A stretch of 64,000 nucleotides of DNA, from contig JBPOJB010000002.1 of assembly GCA_052034005.1 (NCBI GenBank), positions 186,001 through 250,000 of the forward strand, in the 5' to 3' direction. The notes under the pieces were generated by a model. The model worked only from the letters and a program-made list of their open reading frames with translations, had not been told where the DNA came from and searched no databases. This DNA is from JAAYDI01 sp052034005. Lineage in GTDB: Bacteria > Planctomycetota > Planctomycetia > Pirellulales > Pirellulaceae. Positions 1 through 10,100 of the stretch are shown here, piece after piece. Within the stretch, counting starts at the first letter, position 1; each line of letters starts with the position of its first letter. Position numbers and translations under genes: made by a program.

Positions 1-392
1 TCCCAGGCCAGGTACACGGCCGCAAAGGCGCCGGCGCCCAGCATGCGGCGGACCCGGTAGCGTCCGATGAGCGTCCCGGGCAGATGCCGCATCGTGACGT
101 GGCGTGCCACGGCCCTGTGGAACGCCGCCCGCACACGGGCCTCGCACACAGGGAACCGCGCCAGGTAGTCGTCCAACTGCGGCGTCTCGCCGATGCTGCG
201 GCGATAGTCCAGCTCCAGCAGCAGCAGCTCCTTGAGCAGTACCGGCTGCAGGGTCGAGTCCGCGCGGTCCAGATACGCTTCCACGACCGGCCGCCGCCCC
301 GCCAGCCACTCATCCTCAAATGCCAGGCAAAGCGCGTCGATCTGCCGGCGTGCATCCAGGGTGAGCGCGTCGTCACGCGGCAACAGGCTCAT
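1..392 (-). CDS. Serine/threonine protein kinase, N-terminal part (runs off the window)
   Basis: Only the first 130 residues are in the window. The end of the visible part has a glycine-rich ATP loop (GAGAFAAVY, residues about 119-127) preceded by IGRYRVRRML, the usual start of a Hanks-type kinase domain. Residues 1-100 resemble the N-terminal segment common in planctomycete Ser/Thr kinases, with FEDEWLAGRRP followed by Leu/Glu-rich LLKELLLLELDYRR. The ATG overlaps the stop of the sigma factor gene in an ATGA arrangement, so the two are almost certainly co-translated. In planctomycetes such pairs are common, and the kinase may signal through the sigma factor; that coupling is inference. The catalytic loop and anything C-terminal lie outside the window. 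Confidence 0.85.
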   Translation of the reverse strand, partial: MSLLPRDDALTLDARRQIDALCLAFEDEWLAGRRPVVEAYLDRADSTLQPVLLKELLLLELDYRRSIGETPQLDDYLARFPVCEARVRAAFHRAVARHVTMRHLPGTLIGRYRVRRMLGAGAFAAVYLAW

Positions 393-985
393 TCCAACAA
401 CTCCTCGATCCACTCGTCGCGCAGCAGCCGCAACCGACGCTCAATCGTCGCCACCGACCGATTGACGCGCTGGGCGATCTCTTCGTTGGTGTACCCGTCG
501 CGCTTCAGCCGGACGATCTGGCGCAGATCATCATCCAGCCGCTCCAACAACTCGGCCATCACGGCCATCCGATCCGGGGAGGGGATGCTGCCTTCCACCG
601 CCGCCAACAGGGCGTCGCGATCGGGTTCCTGGATCGTCGCGAAATGCGACTCGTGCCGCACGCGGCCTCCGCCGCGTTTGACCGACAGATGGCGCCGCAC
701 GCAGTTGATCGCCTTCCGGTCGGTCATGGTGACCAGCAAGGCCCACAGTTCCGCACGCCCGCGCAGGTTGGGAAACTGCCCCTTCCGCATCCGCGCAAAG
801 AACGACTCGAACGCAGCGGAAACCAGATCCTCCTCGTCCGATACGCGGCGCGAGGAGCTGTTCAGGCGTCGCCGCGCGATGCGCAGCAGGTTGGCATAAA
901 ACCGATTCCACAGGTGGGTCGCCGCGCCCGACTCGCCGGCTCGCAGCTCTTCAATCCACTCACTGACCGAACCGGGTTCCGACAT
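389..985 (-). CDS. ECF-like RNA polymerase sigma factor
   Basis: A 198-residue protein with a sigma-70 region 2-like part (about residues 20-100, with EEDLVSAAFESFF and a Trp/Arg-rich helix) and a region 4 helix-turn-helix (about 140-195, with GYTNEEIAQRVNRSVATIER). It should direct core RNA polymerase to a limited regulon. The spacing and sequence fit the planctomycete ECF-like family rather than classic RpoE. The ATG at 985 is preceded by GGAAG at a proper distance; the frame stays open upstream to 1159, but that part has no ribosome binding site and reads like non-coding sequence. No anti-sigma factor is visible. The next gene, overlapping by four bases, is a Ser/Thr kinase, which suggests phosphorylation-linked control (inference). 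Confidence 0.9.
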   Translation of the reverse strand: MSEPGSVSEWIEELRAGESGAATHLWNRFYANLLRIARRRLNSSSRRVSDEEDLVSAAFESFFARMRKGQFPNLRGRAELWALLVTMTDRKAINCVRRHLSVKRGGGRVRHESHFATIQEPDRDALLAAVEGSIPSPDRMAVMAELLERLDDDLRQIVRLKRDGYTNEEIAQRVNRSVATIERRLRLLRDEWIEELLE

Positions 986-1402
986 GCGTGAGCTTCCTTC
1001 AGGCAATCGGACGGGTGCGGGTCGAACCCCGCAGCCGGCGGCGCCACCCGCGCAGCGGGTGCCGGCGGACTCGCCTGGCTGGACTCGTGACTGCCTATAT
1101 ACCAAGGCTTTCTGCAGGTCGCAACGATTTCTGGAAATTTTCGTGAGGGGTTGCGCCACGTTTTGGTGATTAGCTCGTAGCGGCCCGTGATTGACGGTTT
1201 GCTAGGGGAATCGCAAACGGGCCGCCCAAGCCATCAAAAAAAAACCGAAAACTTTTTCTGGGTCCGGAGGATGGGCGCCGCGCCGGAGCGTTTTGACCTG
1301 CCCGCGTTTCGCGTCGCTAGGAGGCGCTCATCCTCCCGACTCAGCAGACCGCGCGATGCCCGGCGGGGAAACGAGGCGTGCCCCAGGCTCGGGAGGCGAT
1401 GC
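986..1402. other. Intergenic region, no gene seen
   Basis: Apart from the candidate promoter at 1096-1124, this stretch has a 9-base A run near 1231-1240 and a short inverted repeat (GTTTGC/GCAAAC, about 1197-1218). The A run lies on the wrong side of the stem for a terminator of the minus-strand gene ending at 1403. No coding frame with plausible composition was found. Confidence 0.5.
1096..1124 (-). promoter_or_regulatory. Candidate sigma-70-type promoter for the sigma factor/kinase pair
   Basis: On the minus strand TTGCGA (-35, four of six consensus bases) is separated by 17 bp from TATATA (-10, four of six). Transcription would start roughly 100 nt before the sigma factor ATG. Pattern match only. 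Confidence 0.35.
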
Positions 1403-3991
1403 CTACCCCAGGTACCGCGGTCCGGGAGGGCCGAACAGGAGTGCCAGCGTTTCTTCCAGCGGGCACCAGCCGGCCGGATCCAGGCGATCGTCTGAGCCGG
1501 CGGCAGCCCGCAGGTCTGCACGGACGGCCGACGGCGCCCCCAGTACCGGTGCCGACGGCACGGGCAGCGCCGAGCCGCGCATCCAGGCCCAGACCGAGTC
1601 GGACGCCGGCAAGACACCGGCCGGACCTGTCCGAGACGTGGCCAGCGGCAGGGACAATACCGGGCCGGACGCGCCGGCCCAAAGCGCGTGTCCGGGCGGT
1701 CCGGCCGCAAACGGCGCGGCAACGCCCTGGCCTGGACCAACGCCCCCGCTTTCCCCTTCTCCCTCGGGTTGAACGGCACCCTGGCGGTTCAGGAAATTGA
1801 TCACGTGCAACGCGTCGATGGGAGTGACGTACCCGTCGCCGTTGACGTCCCAGAAGGGCGGCCCGTCGGGCGCCCCGTCCAACTGGCCGGGCAGGCCGGC
1901 ATTCAGGTAGTTGATCACCATCAGCGCATCGATCGGCGTGACAAACGAGTCGCTGTTCACGTCCATCGGATGGTGCAGGTTCTGCCAACTGCGCGTCACG
2001 TGAACCACCACCGTCCCGGTCGCGATCTGTCCCAACGGATCGGCGACCGTGTACGTGAGCGTCTCCTGGCCTTCAAAACCTATCGCGGGACGGTACTGCA
2101 GGTGGCGGCCGTCTTCCGCCACCGTCACCATGCCGCCGTCGCTGGCAGGACCCACCGCGATGATCGACACGCGCTCGCCATTGCCGATCGTCAATTGATC
2201 GCCCGTCCACAGGACCTCCTCCGCAGGCACCGCCACGCGCGGCTGATGCAGGCGCACCTGGCGGTTCGGCAGGTCGCCCGCCCCGGTCGCGTCCACCGCG
2301 GTAGTCCATGTCAACGAGTCGTCATTGGCCAACACGTCGAGCACATTGTGCACGCTCTGGTAACTGACCTGATAGGCATCATCCGCCGTGCGGGGGCCGG
2401 TCGGGTCGAACGGCATTTCGAACAACAGGCGCTCGTCCGTCCCCAGCGGGTTGGGTCGCAACGCCACCGAACCGACCTCCTGGATCACGCCGCCCGTCGC
2501 CGCATCACCGTAGCCCGGCTCCCAGAAGTCCGGGCCAAAGTCGATTTCGAATCCCAGCGGCCAGGCGCTGTTGACGCGCGGCTGCAGGTCGGCCGGATCG
2601 AACAACAGGTCCAGGAAGGCCGCGTACACACCGCGATTAGGATAGAAGTCGTCACGCAGGTCGCGCACCCACGCGCGCACCGACAACGCGTCGCCCACCG
2701 CGATGGATTCCACCGGCAGCCCCGCACCGTCCACGAACTCCAGCCGGACACTCACTTGGGGCGATCCGATGTCGAGCGATACGTCCGCGATGTTGGACGA
2801 AGACCACAAGTCGTGCGCCTGGTAGGTGAAACGATCGGGACCCACGTAGTCCGTATCGGGCACATAGACGAAACTGCCGTCACCGTGCAGCACCAGGCTG
2901 CCATGCTCCGGCGGGTCGACGAGCGTCACGGACAGCGGATCGCGATCCACGTCCAGGTCATTGCGGAGGACCCCGCGCGCCGCGTCCGCCACCAGGACTT
3001 GATTGCGGCCCAGGCTATAGGCGTCGTGCTCGGCCACCGGCGCGTCATTCACCGGGTCGACGACGACGGTGACCTGCCCCGTCCAACTGCCAGCGACCGT
3101 GTAGGTGAACGAGTCGATGCCGAAATAATCCGGCGGCGGCGTGTAGATCACATGCGTGCCGTCGTCGGCCACGCGAACCGATCCGCCGCTGCCGGGCTGG
3201 GTCACTCCGGTGATGGCCACCGTTCCCGTGGAAGGGATGGTGAGCACCGTCTGGCCGAAACCGATCTCCGCGTGGGGCACCGCCACCGGCGGATCGTAGG
3301 TCATCAGGTCGTGAGCGGGTGAGATGTCAGCGGGGTTCGACGCGAGCAGCGCGGAGCCGCCCCGCAGCAGGTCGTTGCCCAGCACATCCAGCACCACATC
3401 CTGGCTGTCCTCGGCCACGCCCGTGAACATATCGTCATTCACCACCACGCCGCCGGCCTTCAGACGCGTGCGAAACAGCAGGAATTCGGCCGACCCCAGC
3501 GGCCGAAACGACGACTGGAAGGCGCCCACTTCGTTGATCAGGCCGGACAGGTTCACCGTGCCCCATTGCCCGTTCCCGTACTCGGGTCCGAACTCGATGT
3601 CAAACCCCAACGGGTTACTGAAGGACGGGACCACCGCCAGCAAATCCGCGGGGTAGGTCACATCCAGGTACGCGGCGAACACGCCAGGCCGGCTGACGCC
3701 CACGCGCACATCCCGCACGTACACCTCGAGGAAGAACTCGTGGCCGGGCGAGACCTGCGTCACCACGGCGCCCTGCAGATCCGTGGTGACCAGGCGCAAC
3801 GTCACCTGCACGTCCGACGACTCACCTTCGCCGCCACCGCAGGGCGCTTCCCACCACGAGCCGGCCAGCAGCCGCCGGTCTTCCAGCGGCTCGACCGCGA
3901 GCCGCCGCAACGTCGCGGCGCGCACACCGGATAACCGCCGGTGCACCACGCGGCGTTGTACACCACCCGTTAACCGCCGTCGATGCTTCAA
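1403..3991 (-). CDS. Secreted multi-domain protein: two cohesin-like segments, cadherin-like repeats, type I dockerin
   Basis: About 862 residues from a TTG start at 3991, preceded by a G-rich run. The frame is open to 4171, but that would run into the upstream gene, which ends at 4080. Order: basic N-terminus with the planctomycete LEPR-like motif (PLEDRRLLA, about 35-43); a beta-sandwich segment resembling a cohesin (about 61-180, with GVFAAYLDVTYPADLLAV); two cadherin-like or VCBS-like repeats (about 198-407, with VLGNDLL, VLRNDLDVD and FTYTV motifs); a second cohesin-like segment (412-536, with GVYAAFLDLLFDPADL); a third cadherin-like repeat (547-665); and a type I dockerin (674-735) with two calcium loops, DVNSDSFVTPIDAL and DVNGDGYVTPIDAL. 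A Gly/Glu linker and a 127-residue tail follow. Probably a cell-surface structural or adhesive protein. The dockerin is clear; the cohesin reading is tentative. Confidence 0.85.
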   Translation of the reverse strand: MKHRRRLTGGVQRRVVHRRLSGVRAATLRRLAVEPLEDRRLLAGSWWEAPCGGGEGESSDVQVTLRLVTTDLQGAVVTQVSPGHEFFLEVYVRDVRVGVSRPGVFAAYLDVTYPADLLAVVPSFSNPLGFDIEFGPEYGNGQWGTVNLSGLINEVGAFQSSFRPLGSAEFLLFRTRLKAGGVVVNDDMFTGVAEDSQDVVLDVLGNDLLRGGSALLASNPADISPAHDLMTYDPPVAVPHAEIGFGQTVLTIPSTGTVAITGVTQPGSGGSVRVADDGTHVIYTPPPDYFGIDSFTYTVAGSWTGQVTVVVDPVNDAPVAEHDAYSLGRNQVLVADAARGVLRNDLDVDRDPLSVTLVDPPEHGSLVLHGDGSFVYVPDTDYVGPDRFTYQAHDLWSSSNIADVSLDIGSPQVSVRLEFVDGAGLPVESIAVGDALSVRAWVRDLRDDFYPNRGVYAAFLDLLFDPADLQPRVNSAWPLGFEIDFGPDFWEPGYGDAATGGVIQEVGSVALRPNPLGTDERLLFEMPFDPTGPRTADDAYQVSYQSVHNVLDVLANDDSLTWTTAVDATGAGDLPNRQVRLHQPRVAVPAEEVLWTGDQLTIGNGERVSIIAVGPASDGGMVTVAEDGRHLQYRPAIGFEGQETLTYTVADPLGQIATGTVVVHVTRSWQNLHHPMDVNSDSFVTPIDALMVINYLNAGLPGQLDGAPDGPPFWDVNGDGYVTPIDALHVINFLNRQGAVQPEGEGESGGVGPGQGVAAPFAAGPPGHALWAGASGPVLSLPLATSRTGPAGVLPASDSVWAWMRGSALPVPSAPVLGAPSAVRADLRAAAGSDDRLDPAGWCPLEETLALLFGPPGPRYLG

Positions 3992-4079
3992 TGTCCCCCC
4001 CCGAAACCTCCATCGTACGATCGGCCGCGTGGGTGCCGCTTCCGCCCGGCAGGCCGGCAGCCGATCCCACACTCCGTGC

Positions 4080-6857
4080 TTACTGTGAACGACGACGCCG
4101 GCCGTCACGAGAGGTCTCCGGCAGGAGCGCGTGGTCGAACGGTGCCCACGCGTCCACCATCCGTGCGTCAACCTCCAGTTCGCACAGCGCGCGGCGCGCG
4201 CGTGCCACGTCGCTGGCCACGAGCGCCAGTGTCTCCTCGGTCGCCGACCCGACCCAGCCGACAGACTCGGGACTTGCCGATTGATGGTCAGGGATCACAC
4301 GGATCGCACTGCGGCCCACCAGCTCCGATCTCCGATCGTCGTCGGTACGGTGTGCGAGGCCGTCATCGGCCAGCGACCAGGATTCCCCTTCATCTCCTCC
4401 GTCCGGGTCGCCGCCGCTACTCAAGCCGCCGCCGCCCGACTCGCCCGAACCACTGCTACCGTTGCTGCGGCGGTTCAACTCGTTGATGATCCACAGCGCG
4501 TCCATCGGCGATAAGTAACCATCGCCCGTCACATCGTAATACGGTGGCGGCGTGGACCCGCCGGTCGGAGGCGACAGGACATATGACCCATGAGCATTCA
4601 GCTCATTGATCACCCGAAGCGCATCGATCGGTGAGGTGAAACCATCGTCATTGACATCGAACAGGTTGAACGGATTGCGCCACGGGGGCGCCGCCGAGCT
4701 GACCGTGCCGACGAAGTCGCTTGGCCGCGGCGTGCCCGTCACCCACACCATGTGACCCTCGGCGTCGACCACCACGTCGCGGATGCCCGAGACCGGACTG
4801 GCCACGTCCCAGTCGCTCGAAGGCAGCGCCTGGACGCGATAGGAGCCAGCCGGCAGGTGCGGCAGCGTGTAGAACCCGGCCGCGTCGGTCGTCGCCGTCG
4901 CGGCCGGCCCGACGCGCAGGTTATCCAGACGAATCGATGAGTCGAGCGCGGACCGTACGATGGCATATGTGATCTGCTCGCCATGGACGCTCAGCGTCAT
5001 CGTTTCGACCGCGCCGGACGGCAGAAATCGGGTCGTGTATCGTCCCAGCAGTGTGTCACCCGCCCCGTAGATCTCCAGCCGCCCGTATCCGCCCCCGGCG
5101 GGTCCCACCGCATCGATACTGATCGTCGTCGCGGGCTGGGCCAGATCGATCCGCAAGTTGCGGCTCTCGGTCGTCCAGTCGGTGACCCAGACGGTACCGG
5201 AACCAAGCCGCACCGCGCCGAATACTTGGGTACCGGTCGAGGTCGGCGCCGACTCCACCGCCCCGACGCGCGCATCCTTCACGTCGTAGCCGGTCGCCGT
5301 CAGCGTCACTCCGGGCAGGACACTCCCCAACAACGCATACTGGCTGAAGCCGTCCGGCTCCAGGTGCTTCCGCAATTGGATCGGCTGATCGTGGGCATCG
5401 ACCAGCTGCAGCGTCCAGCCCGGAATCCCACGCTCCGTCGCATCCCAGACGCCGTCTCCGTCCTTGTCATACCATACATATCCCTGGATGCCCGAATCGG
5501 TGATCGCCGTCGGGAACTGGGTCGTTCCCCAGAATGTGTGTTCGGACGTGGTGACGATCTTGTCGGTCCGTGGATCGACTGACTGGGTCCGGATCATGAT
5601 CTCCTGGCCCGGCAGCATGGCGATCGACAGCGTGATGTCCGCCGCGTACGTGTTGTAGTCGTGGCCGACGAGCCACGTGGCGCCGCCATCGAGCGAGTAG
5701 ACGGCCTGGCTGACCTTGTTGATCGTGATGTCATTGCGTCGGCCGGCGGAATTCAGGTTGGGCAGCGTCTGCACCTGGCTGTGCCCCGTGAACTCGTAAT
5801 GCTGGGTCACCGGGTTGTAGAAGCCGGCCCCGGTCAAGGTCAGCGGCACGTCCAGCACATCGAAGACCCCATCGCCGTCCGAGTCCTGCCAGCCGATCGC
5901 GCGCAGCGACGAGTCCGAGCTGACGTGGTTGTTCCACGCGATCTGCAAGGGCGTGCCGTTGTACATGATGCTCGGCTGGTCGACATAGTCCGGGTCGGGG
6001 TTGTCCCAGGCGTTGAGGTTCTGGGTGTTGTAGTAGCCGCGGCGGCTGAGATACGAGCCGGCAGGGTAGTACTCGTCCAGCGCATAGAAGATGTGCCCGC
6101 TCTCGTGGGCGAACGTGCTGGGCGGACGCTGCGACGGCACGACGACGAACCGCCCGCCCGAGAATGCGAACGCCTGCGAGAAGCTGCCCCCCTCCTTGAA
6201 ACGCAGATCGACGTCCCCGTAGTCGTTCACCACGAATATCGTGTAGGCCCAATCCGCGCCGTATTTCAGCCGCTGCGCGTTGTTGAACGTCCGAATGTCC
6301 GTACTGATCGAACCGGTGTTGTAGTAACCGACAGCGGTCAGGAAGTCCGGAACCCACAACGCGTAATCGTCCGAGATCCGATCGATCGGCTCATAGCCGG
6401 TCTGGATCGGATTGTGCGCGTACTCCCAATCGATAATGAAGTCCAGCGAATGGATCGGGTCCATGCCGTCGTAGTGCTCGGCATAGAAGTTGACGAGCGT
6501 GTCCTCCCACCACTGGAGCCCTTGCTTGACGCGTGATTTGGTGAACTCGATGTAGTTGGGCCCGCCCGCGCTGATCGTGTTGCCGTTGCTGTCGAGCAGG
6601 GGTTCTCCATGCTCGTCACGCACCAGGGCGTTCCAATCCTTCGTGCTGGGGTCAATGCTGCCGTCGGATTCGAAGAACACCACCGTGGCGACGACCGTGC
6701 CCAGCATGAACTCGGCCGTATCCTGTTCGACCGCCCCGTAGGGAAGACTTGCCATCAGCAGGCGCCGCTCGAGGTGCTCGAAGCGGGCGCGGCGCGGGTG
6801 GCGGCCCGCGCGACGACTCGACCGCCGTCGCCGAAATGCGCTGGATCGTAATTGCAT
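4080..6857 (-). CDS. Secreted HExxH metallopeptidase-like protein with SdrD-like domain and type I dockerin
   Basis: 925 residues. The N-terminus is highly basic and carries a LEPR-like variant (HLERRLLMA, about 29-36). Residues about 40-330 look like a zinc peptidase domain: HESGHIFYALDEYY (251-264) gives HExxH with a nearby Asp-Glu, reminiscent of the HEFGH...DEY motif of the M64/IgA peptidase group, although the family is not certain. Near residue 456 an SdrD/Cna-B-like segment begins (GYVWYDKDGDGVWD), with a carboxypeptidase-regulatory-like stretch later (DAAGFYTLPHLPAGSYRV). A type I dockerin follows (about 731-800: DVNDDGFTSPIDALRVINELN and DVTGDGYLSPMDALWIINELN), then a Gly/Ser-rich linker and a charged tail. 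The ATG at 6857 is clear. The next gene starts about 90 bp after its stop and is probably co-transcribed. Confidence 0.85.
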   Translation of the reverse strand: MQLRSSAFRRRRSSRRAGRHPRRARFEHLERRLLMASLPYGAVEQDTAEFMLGTVVATVVFFESDGSIDPSTKDWNALVRDEHGEPLLDSNGNTISAGGPNYIEFTKSRVKQGLQWWEDTLVNFYAEHYDGMDPIHSLDFIIDWEYAHNPIQTGYEPIDRISDDYALWVPDFLTAVGYYNTGSISTDIRTFNNAQRLKYGADWAYTIFVVNDYGDVDLRFKEGGSFSQAFAFSGGRFVVVPSQRPPSTFAHESGHIFYALDEYYPAGSYLSRRGYYNTQNLNAWDNPDPDYVDQPSIMYNGTPLQIAWNNHVSSDSSLRAIGWQDSDGDGVFDVLDVPLTLTGAGFYNPVTQHYEFTGHSQVQTLPNLNSAGRRNDITINKVSQAVYSLDGGATWLVGHDYNTYAADITLSIAMLPGQEIMIRTQSVDPRTDKIVTTSEHTFWGTTQFPTAITDSGIQGYVWYDKDGDGVWDATERGIPGWTLQLVDAHDQPIQLRKHLEPDGFSQYALLGSVLPGVTLTATGYDVKDARVGAVESAPTSTGTQVFGAVRLGSGTVWVTDWTTESRNLRIDLAQPATTISIDAVGPAGGGYGRLEIYGAGDTLLGRYTTRFLPSGAVETMTLSVHGEQITYAIVRSALDSSIRLDNLRVGPAATATTDAAGFYTLPHLPAGSYRVQALPSSDWDVASPVSGIRDVVVDAEGHMVWVTGTPRPSDFVGTVSSAAPPWRNPFNLFDVNDDGFTSPIDALRVINELNAHGSYVLSPPTGGSTPPPYYDVTGDGYLSPMDALWIINELNRRSNGSSGSGESGGGGLSSGGDPDGGDEGESWSLADDGLAHRTDDDRRSELVGRSAIRVIPDHQSASPESVGWVGSATEETLALVASDVARARRALCELEVDARMVDAWAPFDHALLPETSRDGRRRRSQ

Positions 6858-6929
6858 GGAGAGCCCCAGGTTACCGCGCTGCGGAAGTCCGACAAGCCGA
6901 GAATCGCAGACTCGGCCGCGCGACCCTAT

Positions 6930-6968
6930 CTATCACTTGATGATAGTCAGGCTCCCAAAGTCTAGCAA
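6930..6968 (-). promoter_or_regulatory. Candidate promoter with overlapping palindrome before the 4080-6857 gene
   Basis: On the minus strand TTGCTA (6968-6963) and TATCAT (6945-6940, five of six consensus bases) are 17 bp apart. Transcription would start about 75 nt before the ATG. A short palindrome, CTATCA-N5-TGATAG (6930-6946), covers the -10 and the expected start point and could be an operator. A perfect TATAAT farther upstream (7022-7027, minus strand) lacks a matching -35. Confidence 0.35.
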
Positions 6969-7033
6969 CGAAATGGCACCCCATCCGACCCGGCGGGCGC
7001 CCGCGCCGGTCGGATGTACCGATTATACCCGTG

Positions 7034-7052
7034 GGGCGTGCGGTGCACGCCC
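7034..7052 (-). terminator. Possible hairpin after the giant gene
   Basis: GGGCGTGC-ggt-GCACGCCC forms a perfect 8-bp stem with a 3-base loop about 90 bp after the stop of the giant gene. There is no T-tract after it on either strand, so it is a weak terminator candidate. Confidence 0.25.
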
Positions 7053-7142
7053 GGCGGACCGCCCGGGACGGACAGCCGGCCGGATCGTCCCACCCCACAG
7101 GCAGGACACCTCGGGCGCCTCCCGCGCCCCACGATGCTGTTC

Positions 7143-10100
7143 TCAGGCGCCGAACCGAGCGAAGACCGCCGCGTGGGCCTCCGCCGCACTGGCCAGGTCG
7201 TCCGGCTCGCCCACCAGGTCGTCCAGCAAGTCCTCCAAGTCGTCAGTCTGCAGTCTGGACAGCCCCACGCGGACAGCCAACTCCTCGGTCGACACGCGCG
7301 TCGCCGCATGCCCGGTGGTCCAGGCCGCGGGCGACGCCGCCATCCCTTCAGCCGCCGCGTAGACTGTCGACGCGCCCGCCGCGCGTGCCGCACGGCCGGC
7401 GTCGGGCGCCACCAGCAACGGATCACTCGCCAAACCGGTATCCAGACCGTGGTCCACCAGCGGCGTCCGGCCTTCGTCGGCGGCCCAGCCGTAACCGCTG
7501 ACCACGCCCGCTCCTTCGCCTTCTCCTTCCCCTTCACCACCCGGACCGTGGTTGAGGTAGTTGATGATGGCCAGCGCATCGGCCGGCGACACGTACCCGT
7601 CGCCATTCACATCGTAGTAGGGAGGCGGCATGAAGGCGGGGTCCGGCGGCACCGGCAACGGCCTCTTCGCAACGTCCTCGTTGTAGTTCAGCAAGTTGAT
7701 GATCAACAGCGCGTCGATGGGCGACACGTAGGTGTCCAGGTTGACGTCGTAGCGGTCCTGTGGATTCTGCCACGGGTTGGCGTGGATGGTCACCTGGTAG
7801 TCTTCCACTTCACCATCGGATGCCGTGCCGGTGGGCGCCAACCCGCCGGTGCTGCTGAAGCGGAACCGGGCGAACGTCGTGCCCACGATCGCCGTGGACG
7901 GGATCACGACGGGACCGAACTTGATGACGGGGTCGCCGTCGATGATGGTCAGGATCGTGGCCGGGAAGCTGTTGATGCCTTCGACCAGCGGCTCGGCGCG
8001 GAAGATCCGCTCACCCGGGTCATTCCAATCGCCGTCGCCGTTGAAGTCGATCCACGCATCGAGGTATCCGGCCCGCCCGGCGTTGATGCCGTGGGCAATG
8101 ACCACGAGATCCGCGCCGTACCCGGCGGTCAGGACCCCGAAGATGACCCCGTCATCGCCCGGGTCCAGGCTCGCATCGCTCGACGGCTGGCCGTCGACCG
8201 TGGCGAAGATGGAGTTGCCGAGCATGAACCCTTCCACGACTTCGTGTCGCGCGCCGTTGTTAGCCTTCAGCACGGGGTAGACGGCCGGTGCGTCGCCGTA
8301 ATCGTAGCCTTTGCCCGTGAAGACCGTGAACGCCGTGGTTCCGTCGAACCGGTTGGGTTGCAGGATATTGCCGGCCAGGTCCTTGATGCCGCTGACGGCC
8401 CGGCTCGCCACGCCGACGACGCTGGCGGCACCGGTGACGATCACTTCGCCCGCGCGGGTTTGTGCTGACACCTCCGCCAGCCCGGCCCCGTTGATCGCGG
8501 TGGCCATCGAAGCCGCCATCTGCTCGGCTGTGAACGACCGATGGGGCACGAACGGCACGGGGACGTTCCCCGTGGCCACGCCGGGCGCGCCGGACTGGGT
8601 CAAGGCGCTGTTGGACGTGTTGAGCACCATGGTCGAGGTGCCGCCCACGTGCACGACCCCGCCTTGCAACGCCGCCGGAGACAGTCCGATGGCCGCATTG
8701 GTGATCGCTGTGGCGATCGCGCCGGCGATCTTGTCGGCCGTATCCGTGAGCGTGTAGCGGACGATCTTGTTCCTCGTGTTGAAGATCCCGTTGCGGTCGA
8801 ACTCGAACACGGTGGTGACCGGTCCCGTCGGGGTGGTGCGCGTGATCGAGAACGTCGAGCCGTCCGTGATGCCGGCGCCGCCGCTCTCCGGAACCTGGAT
8901 CACGTAGCCGCTCTCGAACTCGAACGTCTTCACGTCGCCCGCGCGGTTCCGGACGGTGAACACCGCGCCGTCCGCGACCAAATCGCCGCGCCGCGCTGCG
9001 ATCACCAGCGTATCGGCGTTCTGCAGCTGGATTTCGTAGGCGTGATCCATCTCCCAGATGCCCGCCAGCGGCGTAAGTCGGATGACGGCGCTCGTGGCGT
9101 CATAACTGAACCGATAGTCCACGCCTTCGTGCAGGAGCACGCCGTCCCGCGTGATGATCACGGCCTCCGGCAACACGGTGTTGCGGTCGGGACCGGACCC
9201 GTACGAATCGTCGCTGGGCGGGACACCGTCGATCAGCTGGATCGAGAAGTGGAACAACGTCGCGTCTTTCACTTCGACGTACGTATCCCGGACATCCGAG
9301 TCGAGTCCATGCGCGTCGTTGTCGCGCGGGTTGACCAGCATGGCGGTCGGCCCCGCGAAGTCCGAGCGATCGATCGCGCCGCGGTCCTTGAACACGTTCT
9401 GGCCCAGGCCGGAGGGTGAGGTAACGGCCGGATCGTCCACACGCTGCTGGCCAAACAGATCCAGCGCGGGCGCCAGGATCGGCGAGCTGGGGATGCCCAA
9501 CGGTTGCCGGATGGTGACCATATTGTTCCGATCCAGCAGCGAGTCGATCGAGCTGTCGATCGCCAGCGCGCCCGGCTTCGGATAGAAGTTGCCCGCATTC
9601 CTGTTGACGAACAGGTCATCGCTGTTGGCCACGACCATCGCGAACGCGCCCAGGTTGCCCGTGTTGGTGCGGGTGCCCGGCCCGGCGTAGAGCGTGCCTC
9701 CGACCACCGTCGACATCGAAGATCCGTCGATGAAGATGCCCATGGCCGTGTCGGCGACGATATTGTTGAGCAAGGTGGGGCTGGCATGGTCCTGGACCCG
9801 GATGCCGACCTGACCCCCGTACACGGTGTTGTTCAGCACTCGCGCGAAGGGCACGGTACCCGGCATCACGGCGCCGAGATTGGGGTCGCCGCCGATCAGG
9901 ATGCCGCCGTTCTGGTTGTTGACCAGCAGGTTGTTCGTGGCGACCACGCCAGGCACCATGTTGGCCGTATTGAGTTGCCGCGTGACGCGCACTGGACCGG
10001 CGTATGTCCTCCCCTCCGGAGTACGCTCACCCGGCCCCACCACGATGCCGTATCCGAGCGAGTTGGAGATCGTATTCGAGTGGATGATCACCTGCCCTTG

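Noticed and set aside
1195..1240. Hairpin plus A run considered as a terminator
   Set aside because: The homopolymer would be read as A after the stem on the plus strand and lies before the stem on the minus strand. Neither orientation makes a terminator.
2073..3322. Open plus-strand frames opposite the cohesin-like/dockerin gene
   Set aside because: His/Arg/Val-rich antisense composition and no motifs.
7022..7027. Perfect TATAAT on the minus strand
   Set aside because: No -35 box at 16-18 bp, and the spacer falls in a strong GC hairpin. The pair at 6940-6968 is a better promoter candidate.
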